Assembly: GCA_900314635.1 (NCBI GenBank)
Contig: OMVY01000012.1
Location: 1 to 53,042, forward strand
Direction: 5' to 3'
Source of the DNA: an uncultured Methanobrevibacter sp.
GTDB taxonomy: Archaea > Methanobacteriota > Methanobacteria > Methanobacteriales > Methanobacteriaceae
Length of the DNA stretch: 53,042 bases
Under the pieces are notes generated by a model. It had not been told where the DNA came from, did not search any database, and saw nothing but the letters and a program-made list of their open reading frames with translations. Of this stretch, positions 17,771-26,411 are shown piece after piece. A program made the translations under genes and the position numbers. Positions within the stretch are counted from its first letter, which is position 1. Every line of letters begins with the position of its first letter.

Positions 17771-18287
17771 ATGTCTGAGGGAATTAAATTATTCAATGAT
17801 GAAAAAGTCAGAGTCAAATGGGATTCTGAAATAGAAGAATATTATTTTTCAGTAATAGATGTAATAGCGGTATTGACAGAGAGTAAAAAACCAAGAGATT
17901 ATTGGTACCGCCTAAAAAAAAGAGAGTTGGAACATGGTGTTGATCTGTCGACAAATTGTCGACAGTTGAAAATGCCCGCTCATGATGGGAAAATGCGTTT
18001 GACTGATGTTCTGGTAGACAATTGCTGAATATAAGGAATATAAAGGTTTGAAGAAGGAAGGCCTTAGGGATAATATGACTAATATGGAATTGGTTTTGAA
18101 TATGCTGGCGGAAGTATCCACTACTGAAATTAGCAAAGTTGAAAATCCTGAAGGTTTTTATGAAAGCAGAGATGTAGCCCAGCGTGGAGGCAATATTGCA
18201 GGTAATGCTCGTAGAGAAATAGAAAATGTCACAGGCAAAAAGGTTGTTAGCCCACATAATGCAAAAGATAAGAAATTGCTAGGTTGA
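17771..18287 (+). pseudogene. Bro-N/antirepressor-family gene, internally deleted and frameshifted
   Basis: The first part (17771-18028) encodes VKWDSEIEEYYFSVIDVIAV and YWYRLKKRELEHG...TNCRQLKMPAHDGKMRLTDV, the N-terminal Bro-N pattern of phage-type antirepressors. It stops early after VLVDNC. From about 18027, in another frame, AEYKEYKGLKKEGLRDNMTN and then MELVLNMLAEVSTTEISK and REIENVTGKKVV form the usual C-terminal end of the same family. Full-length members are roughly 270-290 residues, so about 100-150 residues are missing at a junction near 18020. ATGGAG precedes the chosen ATG; one at 17759 is an alternative. Confidence 0.75.
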
Positions 18288-18330
18288 TAATTCCCTTGAA
18301 GCCTTTAATAATAATCAACTAATGATAAAT

Positions 18331-19005
18331 ATGAATCAAGTAACATTAAACAATAAAGATTACAAAAAAGTGGCAGGGTTGGAGTCTTTGAATATGTTCA
18401 AAGGGCAGCTCTATGAAACCATAGTAACTACTCAAAATGGAGAACTGGTTAAAAACGCAGCTCCAATCGGAGTTATCTGCAAGGATTCCAATCATGTTGT
18501 AATTCATCTTGACAACTGCGTCCACACCCACTTGAACATATTAGAAAATGGAGAGCTTATTGTAAACATTACAAAGAATCCTCTTGTTTTCACAATTTCC
18601 ACTCTTGGTGAGCTGGATGATAAGTATTTTGATGAATTCAAGGGTTTTCCTATGATAAAAGACAGTATTGGATTCTTCAAGGCACATGTTGTAAAGACCA
18701 GAGACAAGAAACGGGAAAACGACTACAATGATGGAATTGGCAACATTGTAACCTGCGAGGTCGATGATATTTACATAAGCGATTATAAGGAGATTGTTCC
18801 TTTAAACCGTGCAATGAATGCGGTTATTGAAAGCCTGATTTACTACTGCAGATTCGACCACAAGTACAGCCACATGCAGAAGGAGATATGGATTCATATG
18901 AAGGAGCTCAACAGAGTATGCCACAAGGTGGGAAATGAGTCTGAGAAGAAGTCCATGGAGCTTATTCTAGCTAAAATGAAGGAAACCCATGACTATTTGG
19001 AATAG
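18331..19005 (+). CDS. DUF447-family flavoprotein
   Basis: Residues around LYETIVTTQNGELVKNAAPI, GVICKDSNHVVIHL and LENGELIVNITKNPLVFT match the archaeal DUF447 family (PF04289), a flavin-reductase-like split barrel that binds FMN. The C-terminal third is helical (IWIHMKELNRVCHKV). It is cytosolic, with an unknown reaction. The start at 18331 is preceded by TGATAAAT; an ATG three codons earlier is part of that element. It is single and not obviously linked to the decayed Bro-N gene 43 bases upstream. Confidence 0.8.
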   Translation: MNQVTLNNKDYKKVAGLESLNMFKGQLYETIVTTQNGELVKNAAPIGVICKDSNHVVIHLDNCVHTHLNILENGELIVNITKNPLVFTISTLGELDDKYFDEFKGFPMIKDSIGFFKAHVVKTRDKKRENDYNDGIGNIVTCEVDDIYISDYKEIVPLNRAMNAVIESLIYYCRFDHKYSHMQKEIWIHMKELNRVCHKVGNESEKKSMELILAKMKETHDYLE

Positions 19006-19227
19006 TCTTCAATTACAACTTTTTTTTATTTTCTAAAAAATTTTTTTTCTATAATATTAATCAAACATTTATTAGTCATTTACATTACAAACCTGTTTTT
19101 AACTATTTTTAATTAATTTCCCAATTGTTTTTATTTGAAAAATTATAATAAAAGGTTTATATGATTTTTTATAAATATTAACACAATAAAAACAAATTTA
19201 ATCTATTTTCAAAAACAAGTGATTATC

Positions 19228-20595
19228 ATGGATTATGATTACGATGTTATTTACATAGGAAGCGGAAATGCGGCATGGCAGGGAGGAAGATTCCTCACAG
19301 ATGCCGGATGGAAGGTTCTCATAATAGAGGAAGGTCTCTATGGAGGAGCTTGCGCCAACTACGGCTGCAACTCAAAAATCCTTCTGGATGCTCCATACGA
19401 ACTTAAATCAGCAATAGAAAGATATGAAGGAATAGGAAAGAAAGGAGACTTCAGCGTCGACTGGCCTTCTCTTATGGAATACAAGAGAGTTAGAATTGCC
19501 GGACTCTCAACATTCCTTGACGGCAAGTTCAAGGAATACGGCATAGATGTGGCTGATGGAAAGGGCTTCATCGTGGATGAGCATACCGTAGGCGTTGGGG
19601 ATAAGACCTATACAACCGAAAGGATTGTAATAGCCACAGGATTGTCACCTGTAATTCCTGAAATTCCAGGCAAGGAATACATTCACGACAGCACAGAATT
19701 TCTGGATGTATCTGAACTTCCAGAGCATGTAATAATCATGGGAGCAGGCTTTGTTGGAATGGAGTTTGCATCCATATTATGCGAGGCTGGAAAGGAAGTG
19801 GACCTGCTTGTCCGCTCTGAAATTTGTCTGAGGCACTTTTACCAGCCTTATGTGGAGCTTGCAATTAACGAACTTGAATCCAAGGGAGTGAGATTCCATT
19901 ACAACCAGTCTCCAGCATCAATTGAAAAGGACGGAGATGATTTCATTGTTACCACTCAAGACGGTTCAACATTCACTGGAGATTATGTGATAGGCGCCAT
20001 GGGAAGAGAAGCCAATGTCAAGGACATAGGCCTTGACAAGGTAGGTCTTGAATATACAGCATCAGGAATTCCTGTTGATGGAAACATGAGGACAAAGGTT
20101 GACAATATCTTTGCAACAGGAGATGTTGCAGACACAGGTCAGGCAAAGCTTGTAACCGTTGCAATCCACCAGTCCAAGTATCTTGCAAAGTATCTTCTCG
20201 GCCAGACCGATGAGGAGATTACCTATCCTGTTGTTCCAGCAGTTGTATTTACTCTACCTAGAATCGCAACTGTGGGAATTCCGGTCTACAAGGCATTGAA
20301 TATGGAGGGATACAATATCCACAGGATAAGGTATGGAGATTCCTATTCAATCGAGCTTAAAAACGACAGGACCGCAGAGGTCACTGTAGTTACAGATCCT
20401 GACATGAATATCGTTGGAGCAGAGCTCTATGGTCCTGAAGCTGAAAACATGGTCAATATCTTCGCATTCATCATAAACAAGAACATTAGCTTGGAAGAGC
20501 TTGACTACTTCATTTACGCATTCCCTTCCAGCATTTCCGTAATGCTCTACAAGATGCACAATATTCACTATAAAATAGGAGATAGGAAGGAATAG
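19228..20595 (+). CDS. FAD-dependent pyridine nucleotide-disulfide oxidoreductase
   Basis: It has the full class I architecture: an FAD-binding GSGNAAW near residue 10, a redox pair GGACANYGCNSK (Cys-x4-Cys), a second nucleotide site VIIMGAGFVGMEFASI, and IFATGDVAD. It resembles dihydrolipoamide dehydrogenase or mercuric reductase-like proteins. The C-terminal segment, where those enzymes carry a His...Glu pair (HAHPTxSE), reads IYAFPSSISVM here, so the usual proton-transfer pair is missing and classical Lpd activity is doubtful. AAGTGATTATC selects the ATG at 19228. Monocistronic. Confidence 0.85.
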   Translation: MDYDYDVIYIGSGNAAWQGGRFLTDAGWKVLIIEEGLYGGACANYGCNSKILLDAPYELKSAIERYEGIGKKGDFSVDWPSLMEYKRVRIAGLSTFLDGKFKEYGIDVADGKGFIVDEHTVGVGDKTYTTERIVIATGLSPVIPEIPGKEYIHDSTEFLDVSELPEHVIIMGAGFVGMEFASILCEAGKEVDLLVRSEICLRHFYQPYVELAINELESKGVRFHYNQSPASIEKDGDDFIVTTQDGSTFTGDYVIGAMGREANVKDIGLDKVGLEYTASGIPVDGNMRTKVDNIFATGDVADTGQAKLVTVAIHQSKYLAKYLLGQTDEEITYPVVPAVVFTLPRIATVGIPVYKALNMEGYNIHRIRYGDSYSIELKNDRTAEVTVVTDPDMNIVGAELYGPEAENMVNIFAFIINKNISLEELDYFIYAFPSSISVMLYKMHNIHYKIGDRKE

Positions 20596-20664
20596 TTTTA
20601 TAGCGATAGAATAGTTTCTTATAGTGATTTTAAGATAAACAATTATATTTATTAGGTGGTTTTT

Positions 20665-21903
20665 ATGGATATTAAGAAAACCTTGTACCTTCTGGCATTT
20701 CTTGTACTTGTCATGGGCATGATAAGCGCGGTATCGGCTGCAGATGATGTAAGCATAGTGGCTGATGATTCTGGAATGGATGTGGTATCCGATTCCAGTG
20801 ATATTGGTTCTGTATCAACTGATTCAAGTGCTGTTTTAGGAGATGATGCTGATTCAGGCACAAATACAGATGATTCAGGTACAAATACAGGTGGTTCTGG
20901 TGCTGATTCAGGTACAAATACTGATGGTTCTGGTGCTGATTCAACAGCTTCTGCAAATTCAAGTTCAACAGAGTCCCCTAAGATAGGAACATCCAAGACA
21001 ACTGTAACAGGCACTAAGAATTTAAAGATCTTCTATGGTGAAAGCGGCAATTTCAAGGTCAAGCTCACCGACAAGGACGGAAAAAACATAGCAGGCAAAG
21101 TTATTAAACTAACTTTGACTGACCCTTCAGGCAAGAATACCTACTATCAAAAGACAAGCAACAAGAATGGAAATGTTTATCTGACTTTGGAAAAACCTGC
21201 AAAGGGAGTCTACACAGTTAAATATTCATTTGCCGGAGACAGCTACTACGCTCCTTCATCAGGAAGCAAGAAGGTAATTGTTGCTAAAAAACAGTCTTTG
21301 AAGCTTATCGGCAAGGATAAAAAAGGAAAAGTTCAATTGTTGTCAGTAATAGGCAATCCATATTCCAAATACAAGATAGCTTATGTTGTAGGATTGCATA
21401 TAAGAGAAAAGCAGATTCATGAATCCTTTTACAAGCTCATCAAAAACAAGAAGAACATGAACTATGCATATTATGTTTACAAGATCACTTTAAGAAAAGT
21501 CACAGGTGATTATTCCACAGACCGGATGAACGGACAGCTGCTTGCCAAGAAGTATATTGTTCCTCATGCAAAGAAGATGAAATACAATCTTGTGGTTGAT
21601 GTTCACTCAACAGACGGACGTGTTTATAAAAACACTTACTTTATTCATGTTCCTAAAAACAAGCATAAGAAATCCATGAAATATGCAAAGAAGACAATCA
21701 ACAATATTAAGAAAGCTGAGAAGAATTCTAAAATACAATACTGGTCTCCAGCCAGTCAGACAAGCCCTCCTTATCTGCATCTTCCCCTTATCAAGGCGGG
21801 AATTCCTACTTTCGTATTTGAAACTTTGAGTTCAGAAAAGAAAAGCAGGAGCAATTACAGGGCTAAACTGCTTATTAATGCTGTAGATAAAGTATTTGCA
21901 TGA
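20665..21903 (+). CDS. Secreted Ig-like protein with M14-type metallopeptidase-like domain
   Basis: A signal peptide (KTLYLLAFLVLVMGMISAVS) is followed by a Ser/Thr/Gly/Asp linker with repeated SGTNTD and SGADS units. Next comes an Ig-like domain (SGNFKVKLTDKDGKNIAGKV), and a C-terminal domain with GLHIREKQIHESF, VVDVHSTDG and FVFETLSSE. The His-x-x-Glu, later His and later Glu are spaced as the zinc ligands and catalytic Glu of M14 carboxypeptidases. A surface or cell-wall peptide target is plausible but unproven. It is typical of methanogen surface proteins. The ATG at 20665 follows AGGTGG. Confidence 0.7.
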   Translation: MDIKKTLYLLAFLVLVMGMISAVSAADDVSIVADDSGMDVVSDSSDIGSVSTDSSAVLGDDADSGTNTDDSGTNTGGSGADSGTNTDGSGADSTASANSSSTESPKIGTSKTTVTGTKNLKIFYGESGNFKVKLTDKDGKNIAGKVIKLTLTDPSGKNTYYQKTSNKNGNVYLTLEKPAKGVYTVKYSFAGDSYYAPSSGSKKVIVAKKQSLKLIGKDKKGKVQLLSVIGNPYSKYKIAYVVGLHIREKQIHESFYKLIKNKKNMNYAYYVYKITLRKVTGDYSTDRMNGQLLAKKYIVPHAKKMKYNLVVDVHSTDGRVYKNTYFIHVPKNKHKKSMKYAKKTINNIKKAEKNSKIQYWSPASQTSPPYLHLPLIKAGIPTFVFETLSSEKKSRSNYRAKLLINAVDKVFA

Positions 21904-21939
21904 TTTAAAATTATTTTTTGCATTAGCCTTTATTTTTAA

Positions 21940-22045
21940 AGGTTAATTTTTCTCTATTTTTTTTTAAAATTATTTTTAAAGCTTATTTTCTCTATTTTTT
22001 TTAAAATTATTTTTAAGGCTTATTTTTCTCTATTTTTCAAAATTA
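21940..22045. repeat. T-rich tandem repeat, three units of about 38 bp
   Basis: The unit TCTCTATTTTTTTTAAAATT recurs three times at about 38-base spacing between the convergent secreted-protein and marker 5-like genes. It probably provides termination T-tracts for the plus-strand gene. Confidence 0.65.
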
Positions 22046-22083
22046 GCTGTTTAAATCAGATTTTTATATTTTTTTAAAATAAG

Positions 22084-22704
22084 TTATTTAATGCTTTTAT
22101 CAAGCATCATGGTGAATTTATTCAAGTCCATTTTTTCATCAATTATTCTTCTAGGATATTTTCTGACATACTCTCCATTTGCCTTGCCTTTCTCAAGCTC
22201 TTCCAGGTAGTCTAGAAAATTGTTTATCTCATCAATCAACTCGATGATCTCCTGTGCGGTATTTGGGTAATCCAGTATCAGGAAAGGTATGTTCTTCTCT
22301 CTTATCTGGGATTCCATCAGCAGCTTGGTGTTTAAGCATCCTGTGCCTCCGCCAAAAAGGATAAGCTCGTTTAAAGTGTTGTACATATGCTTTTTCGGAC
22401 TTTCGCTCATCATTATCACAGCCTCCGCCTCATCTATGACAGGGCCGATGATTGACATCCTGCCGAGCACTCCTGATGGGGCTTCAGTTCCTGAATATTT
22501 TATTCCATGCCTTGGAACGAGATATGGCATGTCATGGATTGATTTTTCAGATGACTTGTTAACATCCTTGCGGTATTCTTCCATAGTCTCCTGATTCATC
22601 CTCTCTTTGTACATCCTGTCATAATTGGATAACAGCTCGTGCTGGGATTTGTTTACCTGGTTGAGGAGAACCATTGCGCTGTCTGGAAAAATTGCCACCT
22701 TCAT
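22084..22704 (-). CDS. Methanogenesis marker 5-like protein
   Basis: MKVAIFPDSAMVLLNQV at the start, IKYSGTEAPSGVLGRMSI, GPVIDEAEAVIMM and a Cys in GGGTGCLNT, then NIPFLILDYP, resemble my recollection of methanogenesis marker 5 proteins, which share a xVPSGVRGRM core. This protein is longer (206 residues) than the roughly 140-150 I expect, with extra sequence between the N-terminal strand and the core. It may be a divergent paralogue. The role of marker 5 is unknown, but it occurs across methanogens. The call is tentative. Confidence 0.5.
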   Translation of the reverse strand: MKVAIFPDSAMVLLNQVNKSQHELLSNYDRMYKERMNQETMEEYRKDVNKSSEKSIHDMPYLVPRHGIKYSGTEAPSGVLGRMSIIGPVIDEAEAVIMMSESPKKHMYNTLNELILFGGGTGCLNTKLLMESQIREKNIPFLILDYPNTAQEIIELIDEINNFLDYLEELEKGKANGEYVRKYPRRIIDEKMDLNKFTMMLDKSIK

Positions 22705-22899
22705 TTAATCATAACCATTTTAATTTATTTAAACTATATTTTATTTTTTGATTAATTAAGACTTTCTATTGATTTAATATCCTTTTTCCAAATTATTTAG
22801 TAAAACTGGTATTGGCAAGTTCGGATGGATTTTATTTTTAAATCAAATCCCCTTTGATAGTTTTATATTCTTTGAAATACAATTATTATTAGTGATTAT

Positions 22900-23211
22900 A
22901 TGGCATACCAGAAATACACCATAGGTGATGTTGATGGGATTCTTCAGGGTTTGAGCGGAGATAAATTGATATTTACCCGCCACAGCTTTAAAAGAGCCCA
23001 GAACAGAGAGATTGATGAGGACTATGTCCGGAATGTGATATTCAACGAAGATCCCCTGGACATAGACAGCGACAAGAAGGCTAATGAATTCAGGCTTTTC
23101 TACCCTTCACAGCTTCATAACAACAAGGAACTTGTTGTTGTCATTGCCATAGATGATGGTTATGTGATAGTACAAAGCCTGTGGGAAGCTAAACGGATTT
23201 TTAAACATTAA
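22900..23211 (+). CDS. DUF4258 / RelE-fold-like small protein
   Basis: This 103-residue protein carries FTRHSFKRAQNREIDEDYVR, the HxxxRxxxRxI pattern of DUF4258, followed by beta strands (FRLFYPSQ, LVVVIAIDDGYVIVQSLWE). DUF4258 is related to the RelE/ParE toxin fold, but many members are orphans. No antitoxin-sized gene abuts it on either side. The start ATG follows GTGATTAT. Confidence 0.65.
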   Translation: MAYQKYTIGDVDGILQGLSGDKLIFTRHSFKRAQNREIDEDYVRNVIFNEDPLDIDSDKKANEFRLFYPSQLHNNKELVVVIAIDDGYVIVQSLWEAKRIFKH

Positions 23212-23302
23212 TTAGCACGGTAGTTTCATAATATTAAGTTAAATAATTCACACGGTTTAGTTTATATAATATAAAACTAAATATCATATTGGAGTTAATA
23301 AA

Positions 23303-23821
23303 ATGGAATTTTTAGACCTTGCAAAGAAACGTTATTCCTGCCGCAAATACAAAAGCGACAAGGTGGAAGAGGAGAAAATAAACAAGATACTGGAAGCGGC
23401 CCGTCTTGCGCCGACTGCTGCAAACAATCAACCCTGCAGAATTCTAACCATTCAATCTGAAGAAGGCCTTGAAAAGATGAAGAAAGTTACCAATTTCACT
23501 TTTGACGCCCCACTTGTTTTTGTTGTGTTTTCAGATTTGAGAGAATGCTGGTATCATCCTTTCGAAGACTTGAACAGCGTAAGCATAGACCCATCAATTG
23601 TAGCCACACATATGACTCTGGAAGCTGCTGACCTTGATCTCGGAAGCCTTATGATTTTAGGATACTCTCCATCATTTTTAGGAAGGGAATTCGATGTTCC
23701 TCCTTATTTGTTTCCAAACATGATTCTTGCCGTAGGATATGAAGCCGATGATTCAGTTCCTAATCCACGTCATGAAAGTCGTAAGGAAATTGAGGAATTT
23801 ACTTATTATGAGTCTTTTTAG
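23303..23821 (+). CDS. Nitroreductase-family flavoprotein
   Basis: It opens with FLDLAKKRYSCRKYKSDKV and EEKINKILEAARLAPTAANNQP, which is the FMN-binding nitroreductase signature, then DAPLVFVVFSD and LEAADLDLGSLMILGY. At 172 residues it is the short methanogen form. It probably uses NAD(P)H or reduced F420 with FMN to reduce nitro compounds or quinones; the substrate is unknown. GGAGTTAATAAA precedes the ATG. Confidence 0.9.
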   Translation: MEFLDLAKKRYSCRKYKSDKVEEEKINKILEAARLAPTAANNQPCRILTIQSEEGLEKMKKVTNFTFDAPLVFVVFSDLRECWYHPFEDLNSVSIDPSIVATHMTLEAADLDLGSLMILGYSPSFLGREFDVPPYLFPNMILAVGYEADDSVPNPRHESRKEIEEFTYYESF

Positions 23822-23843
23822 ACTGATTCTTGATTAAATATTA

Positions 23844-23900
23844 AGTTAGCATGGCTTTTATAAAAAAAGATTCAGTTAGCATGGCTTTTATAAAAAAAGA
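23844..23900 (+). promoter_or_regulatory. Twin TATA-containing direct repeat
   Basis: Two identical 27-bp copies (23844-23870 and 23874-23900) of a sequence including TTAGCATGGCTTTTATAAAA lie 30 bases apart. Each holds a TATA-like TTTTATAAAA. They stand immediately before a long hairpin, so they look like a duplicated promoter for a short RNA, though they could also follow the nitroreductase gene as terminators. Confidence 0.55.
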
Positions 23901-23920
23901 GTGGTGTAATTTTTTTCATA

Positions 23921-23979
23921 GAGAAGCTGTGCTACAAAGGGGTAATAATTGTTGAACAATTTAAGTAGCACATCTTCTC
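23921..23979 (+). ncRNA. Nested stem-loop, candidate small RNA
   Basis: The arms GAGAAGCTGTGCTAC (23921-23935) and GTAGCACATCTTCTC (23965-23979) pair at 14 of 15 positions. Inside lies a second perfect hairpin, AATTGTT-G-AACAATT (23947-23961). The element follows the twin TATA repeat by about 20-30 bases. This is the most stable hairpin I noticed in the window. It could be a short RNA, a cruciform protein site or a mobile remnant. Confidence 0.5.
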
Positions 23980-24398
23980 ATATTTAGTAACTCCTACTTA
24001 TTATATAAACTTTGCTATTTTTTGTCTACAAATTTTATTTTCAATACTTATTTTTTTAAATATTTTTAATTCTGTACTCTTATTTTAATTCTTTTTGAAA
24101 TAGGTATTTTATTTCCCTGGTGTATTTTTCTTATACTGCTATATTGTAAATTTCAAAAATTTATTTGTCATTTTTTTAAATTCTGTGTTTTTGTGCTTGT
24201 ATTTTTTTGTGTTTTTTCATACTTGTGTTTTTTACAAAAATATTATTAAACACACTTCAAATCATTTTATATCTGATTAAAGACTATTTTTTAATATATT
24301 CATTTGTAAATTACTTCAAATTCAAAAACCTTTCTGGTTTAAAAAAATTCAATCTAAAAAAATGTTTAAATTAACCTTTGATTTACAAGGGTGTTAGA
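23980..24398. other. T-rich intergenic region
   Basis: Nothing coding is seen. Several TTTTTGTGTTTTT-type tracts occur around 24180-24235. A GGGTGTTAGA ribosome binding site just before 24399 belongs to the next gene. Confidence 0.4.
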
Positions 24399-24962
24399 AT
24401 GAGTGAATTGGATAGTGAAAAAGGTATTGGAAAAACAATTGCAACCAAGGTTCCCATGAACATACATGAGGAATTGATTGGCTTGGTAAACAGCGGAGCA
24501 TATTTAAGCATTTCAGATTTCCTGAGGGAGGCTATAAGAAATGAACTGGCGCTTTACAAGATAAATGATATTCGAGATATCAAATACATGGATGCTAAAA
24601 AGGAGGTTCTCAGTTATTTCATGAAATATCATGACTGTTATTTGGATGAGATAGCTTTTGATTTGGAATTGGATTTTGATCTGGTTTCCAGGATTTTAAA
24701 AGATCTCCTAAGGGAAGGCAGGATAATTCTTGTTACAGGCAAATCAATCCTTGAGGAAATTGAAGAGAAAAACTTCGACGGCAGTGATTATAATCTGATT
24801 AAACTCCAGGGAAAGCGCATAATCATTCAATCAAAGTCTACAGGCAACAGATATATAACGCTGCGTCATGACAGGAATAATAATACTGTATTAAAAAGCA
24901 AGGATGAAATTGTTTTCAATGGAACTGCGATTTTATCAAAATGTTATTCCTTTGTTAAATAA
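24399..24962 (+). CDS. Ribbon-helix-helix plus winged-helix transcription regulator
   Basis: N-terminal TIATKVPMNIHEELIGLVNS and SISDFLREAIRNEL form a CopG/Arc-type ribbon-helix-helix. Then KEVLSYFMKYHDCYLDEIAF and SRILKDLLREGRIIL look like a winged-helix segment. The last 60 residues are beta-rich. It is probably a DNA-binding regulator and sits upstream of the prepilin peptidase and pilin-like genes on the same strand, so it may control surface structures. The ATG at 24399 directly follows GGGTGTTAGA; the longer TTG-started frame includes that site. Confidence 0.72.
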   Translation: MSELDSEKGIGKTIATKVPMNIHEELIGLVNSGAYLSISDFLREAIRNELALYKINDIRDIKYMDAKKEVLSYFMKYHDCYLDEIAFDLELDFDLVSRILKDLLREGRIILVTGKSILEEIEEKNFDGSDYNLIKLQGKRIIIQSKSTGNRYITLRHDRNNNTVLKSKDEIVFNGTAILSKCYSFVK

Positions 24963-25285
24963 TTTTCCTTTGGAGGTTAATTGTGATATTATATTATTGG
25001 ATGTTTACTTGATTATCCAGGTCTTTACCTTTATTTCGTAAGTTTGGATGTTATTTTTGAGTTTTATTATTTAATTATCGAAATTGGGCTAATTTGGAGT
25101 TTATTATTTAATTGATATTCTTTCATAAAATTGATTTTTATTAATAATTATTTTTCAATTTTATTAAATTATTTCATTTTAATATCAATTTAACAAGTTT
25201 ATATTATTTTTTTAAGCAAATAAACTGCTTAATTTATATATCTCATTAAATAAACTCTAATTCACCTTTTTATTTCGGTGATTTT
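24963..25285. other. Intergenic region, probable promoter of the prepilin peptidase
   Basis: AT-rich with no gene. A TTTATATATC box at about 25232-25243 lies roughly 45-50 bases before the peptidase ATG and is a fair promoter candidate. CGGTGATTTT immediately before the ATG is its ribosome binding site. Confidence 0.45.
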
Positions 25286-26326
25286 ATGAACTTGTCCAGT
25301 ATTTTATTTGAAAATGTTTCTTCCATTTCAGATTTATTGATTTTGATAAATGCAAATAATCTCTCCATTTTCGATTTATTGATTTTAATAAATCTAATAT
25401 TTATAATGGGAATATTATTCATATCCAATTATTATGATTTGAAATATAATATTGTGCCAAATTACCTTGTCAAGATCTTGATGGCATCAGGGCTTTTAAT
25501 AAATGTGTCATTAGCCATGCTCTTTAAAAGCTTTTCTTTCCTGTTATTCTCATTTGTCCTTGCATTTTCAGTTTTCATATTTTCATTCCTCCTTTGGATG
25601 CTTAAATTCTGGGCAGGAGGTGATGTGAAGCTCTTTACGGCATTGTCCTTTTCTTTAAGCTTTTTATCGAAGGATTTTATTTTAAATCATTTTGCAAATT
25701 CCCATATGCTGGATTGTTATGGCGCTTCATATATTGTCAATAATTTGACTATATTCCATCAGTTTACGCTCTATCCTAAGGTATTTTCCATATTGCTAAA
25801 TGGATTGCTGCTGTATTTGCCCTTGATAATATCAATAATCATTATCCGATTTTTCAAAAGTAGTAAAACTGATTTTGGCTTTAAAAACAATTTACAAACA
25901 TCTTATTTGGCTAATTTCTTCATCTTGATCATCTTTAATTTTTCTAATATCATCAAGCTCTCCACAAGATCGTTAATCGATATTCGGGATTTAAAAGAGG
26001 GAATGCTTCTTGATAAATATTATTTTGATGACGAGAAGGTTTTCATTAAGATAAATGATTTGGATGGGGATTATAATCTGGTTTGCCATAAAGAGGCAGG
26101 CAGATTTAATAATTCATCTCAAGGGTATTATCTGGAATCTGGAACTGCAGCAGGTCTTACTTTAGATGATTTGGATTTTTTAAAGGGATTATATGATGAA
26201 GGATTAATCAAATCCTCCAAATTCAATATAAAACTCACTATACCATTTCTTCCCTCTTTGACTCTGGGTTTTATTGTCATGCTGGTATGGGGAGATTTGA
26301 TATCTCTTATTTCATCACTTGTTTGA
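25286..26326 (+). CDS. A24-family archaeal prepilin peptidase (EppA/FlaK-like)
   Basis: A polytopic membrane protein with both catalytic aspartate motifs of the A24 peptidases: Asp in NYYDLKYNIVPNYL (about residue 52) and GGDVK (about 112). It has N-terminal and central hydrophobic segments, a soluble C-terminal region (LKEGMLLDKYYFDDEKV, EAGRFNNSSQGYY) and a final membrane helix, as in preflagellin/prepilin peptidases with extra C-terminal domains. It would cleave class III signal peptides. The adjacent gene encodes such a substrate with QLSLEYILI, which favours an EppA-like role. Confidence 0.85.
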   Translation: MNLSSILFENVSSISDLLILINANNLSIFDLLILINLIFIMGILFISNYYDLKYNIVPNYLVKILMASGLLINVSLAMLFKSFSFLLFSFVLAFSVFIFSFLLWMLKFWAGGDVKLFTALSFSLSFLSKDFILNHFANSHMLDCYGASYIVNNLTIFHQFTLYPKVFSILLNGLLLYLPLIISIIIIRFFKSSKTDFGFKNNLQTSYLANFFILIIFNFSNIIKLSTRSLIDIRDLKEGMLLDKYYFDDEKVFIKINDLDGDYNLVCHKEAGRFNNSSQGYYLESGTAAGLTLDDLDFLKGLYDEGLIKSSKFNIKLTIPFLPSLTLGFIVMLVWGDLISLISSLV

Positions 26327-26411
26327 TATTTTTGAGAATAATCATTAATTTTTAAAAAAATCAGTCAATTTAGAAAAATAGTTAATAAAAAATCAGTTGT
26401 GTGTTGGTTAT

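Noticed and set aside
20711-20968. Minus-strand frame of Leu, Asn, Gln and His repeats
   Set aside because: It is the antisense of the Ser/Thr/Gly linker repeats in the secreted protein.
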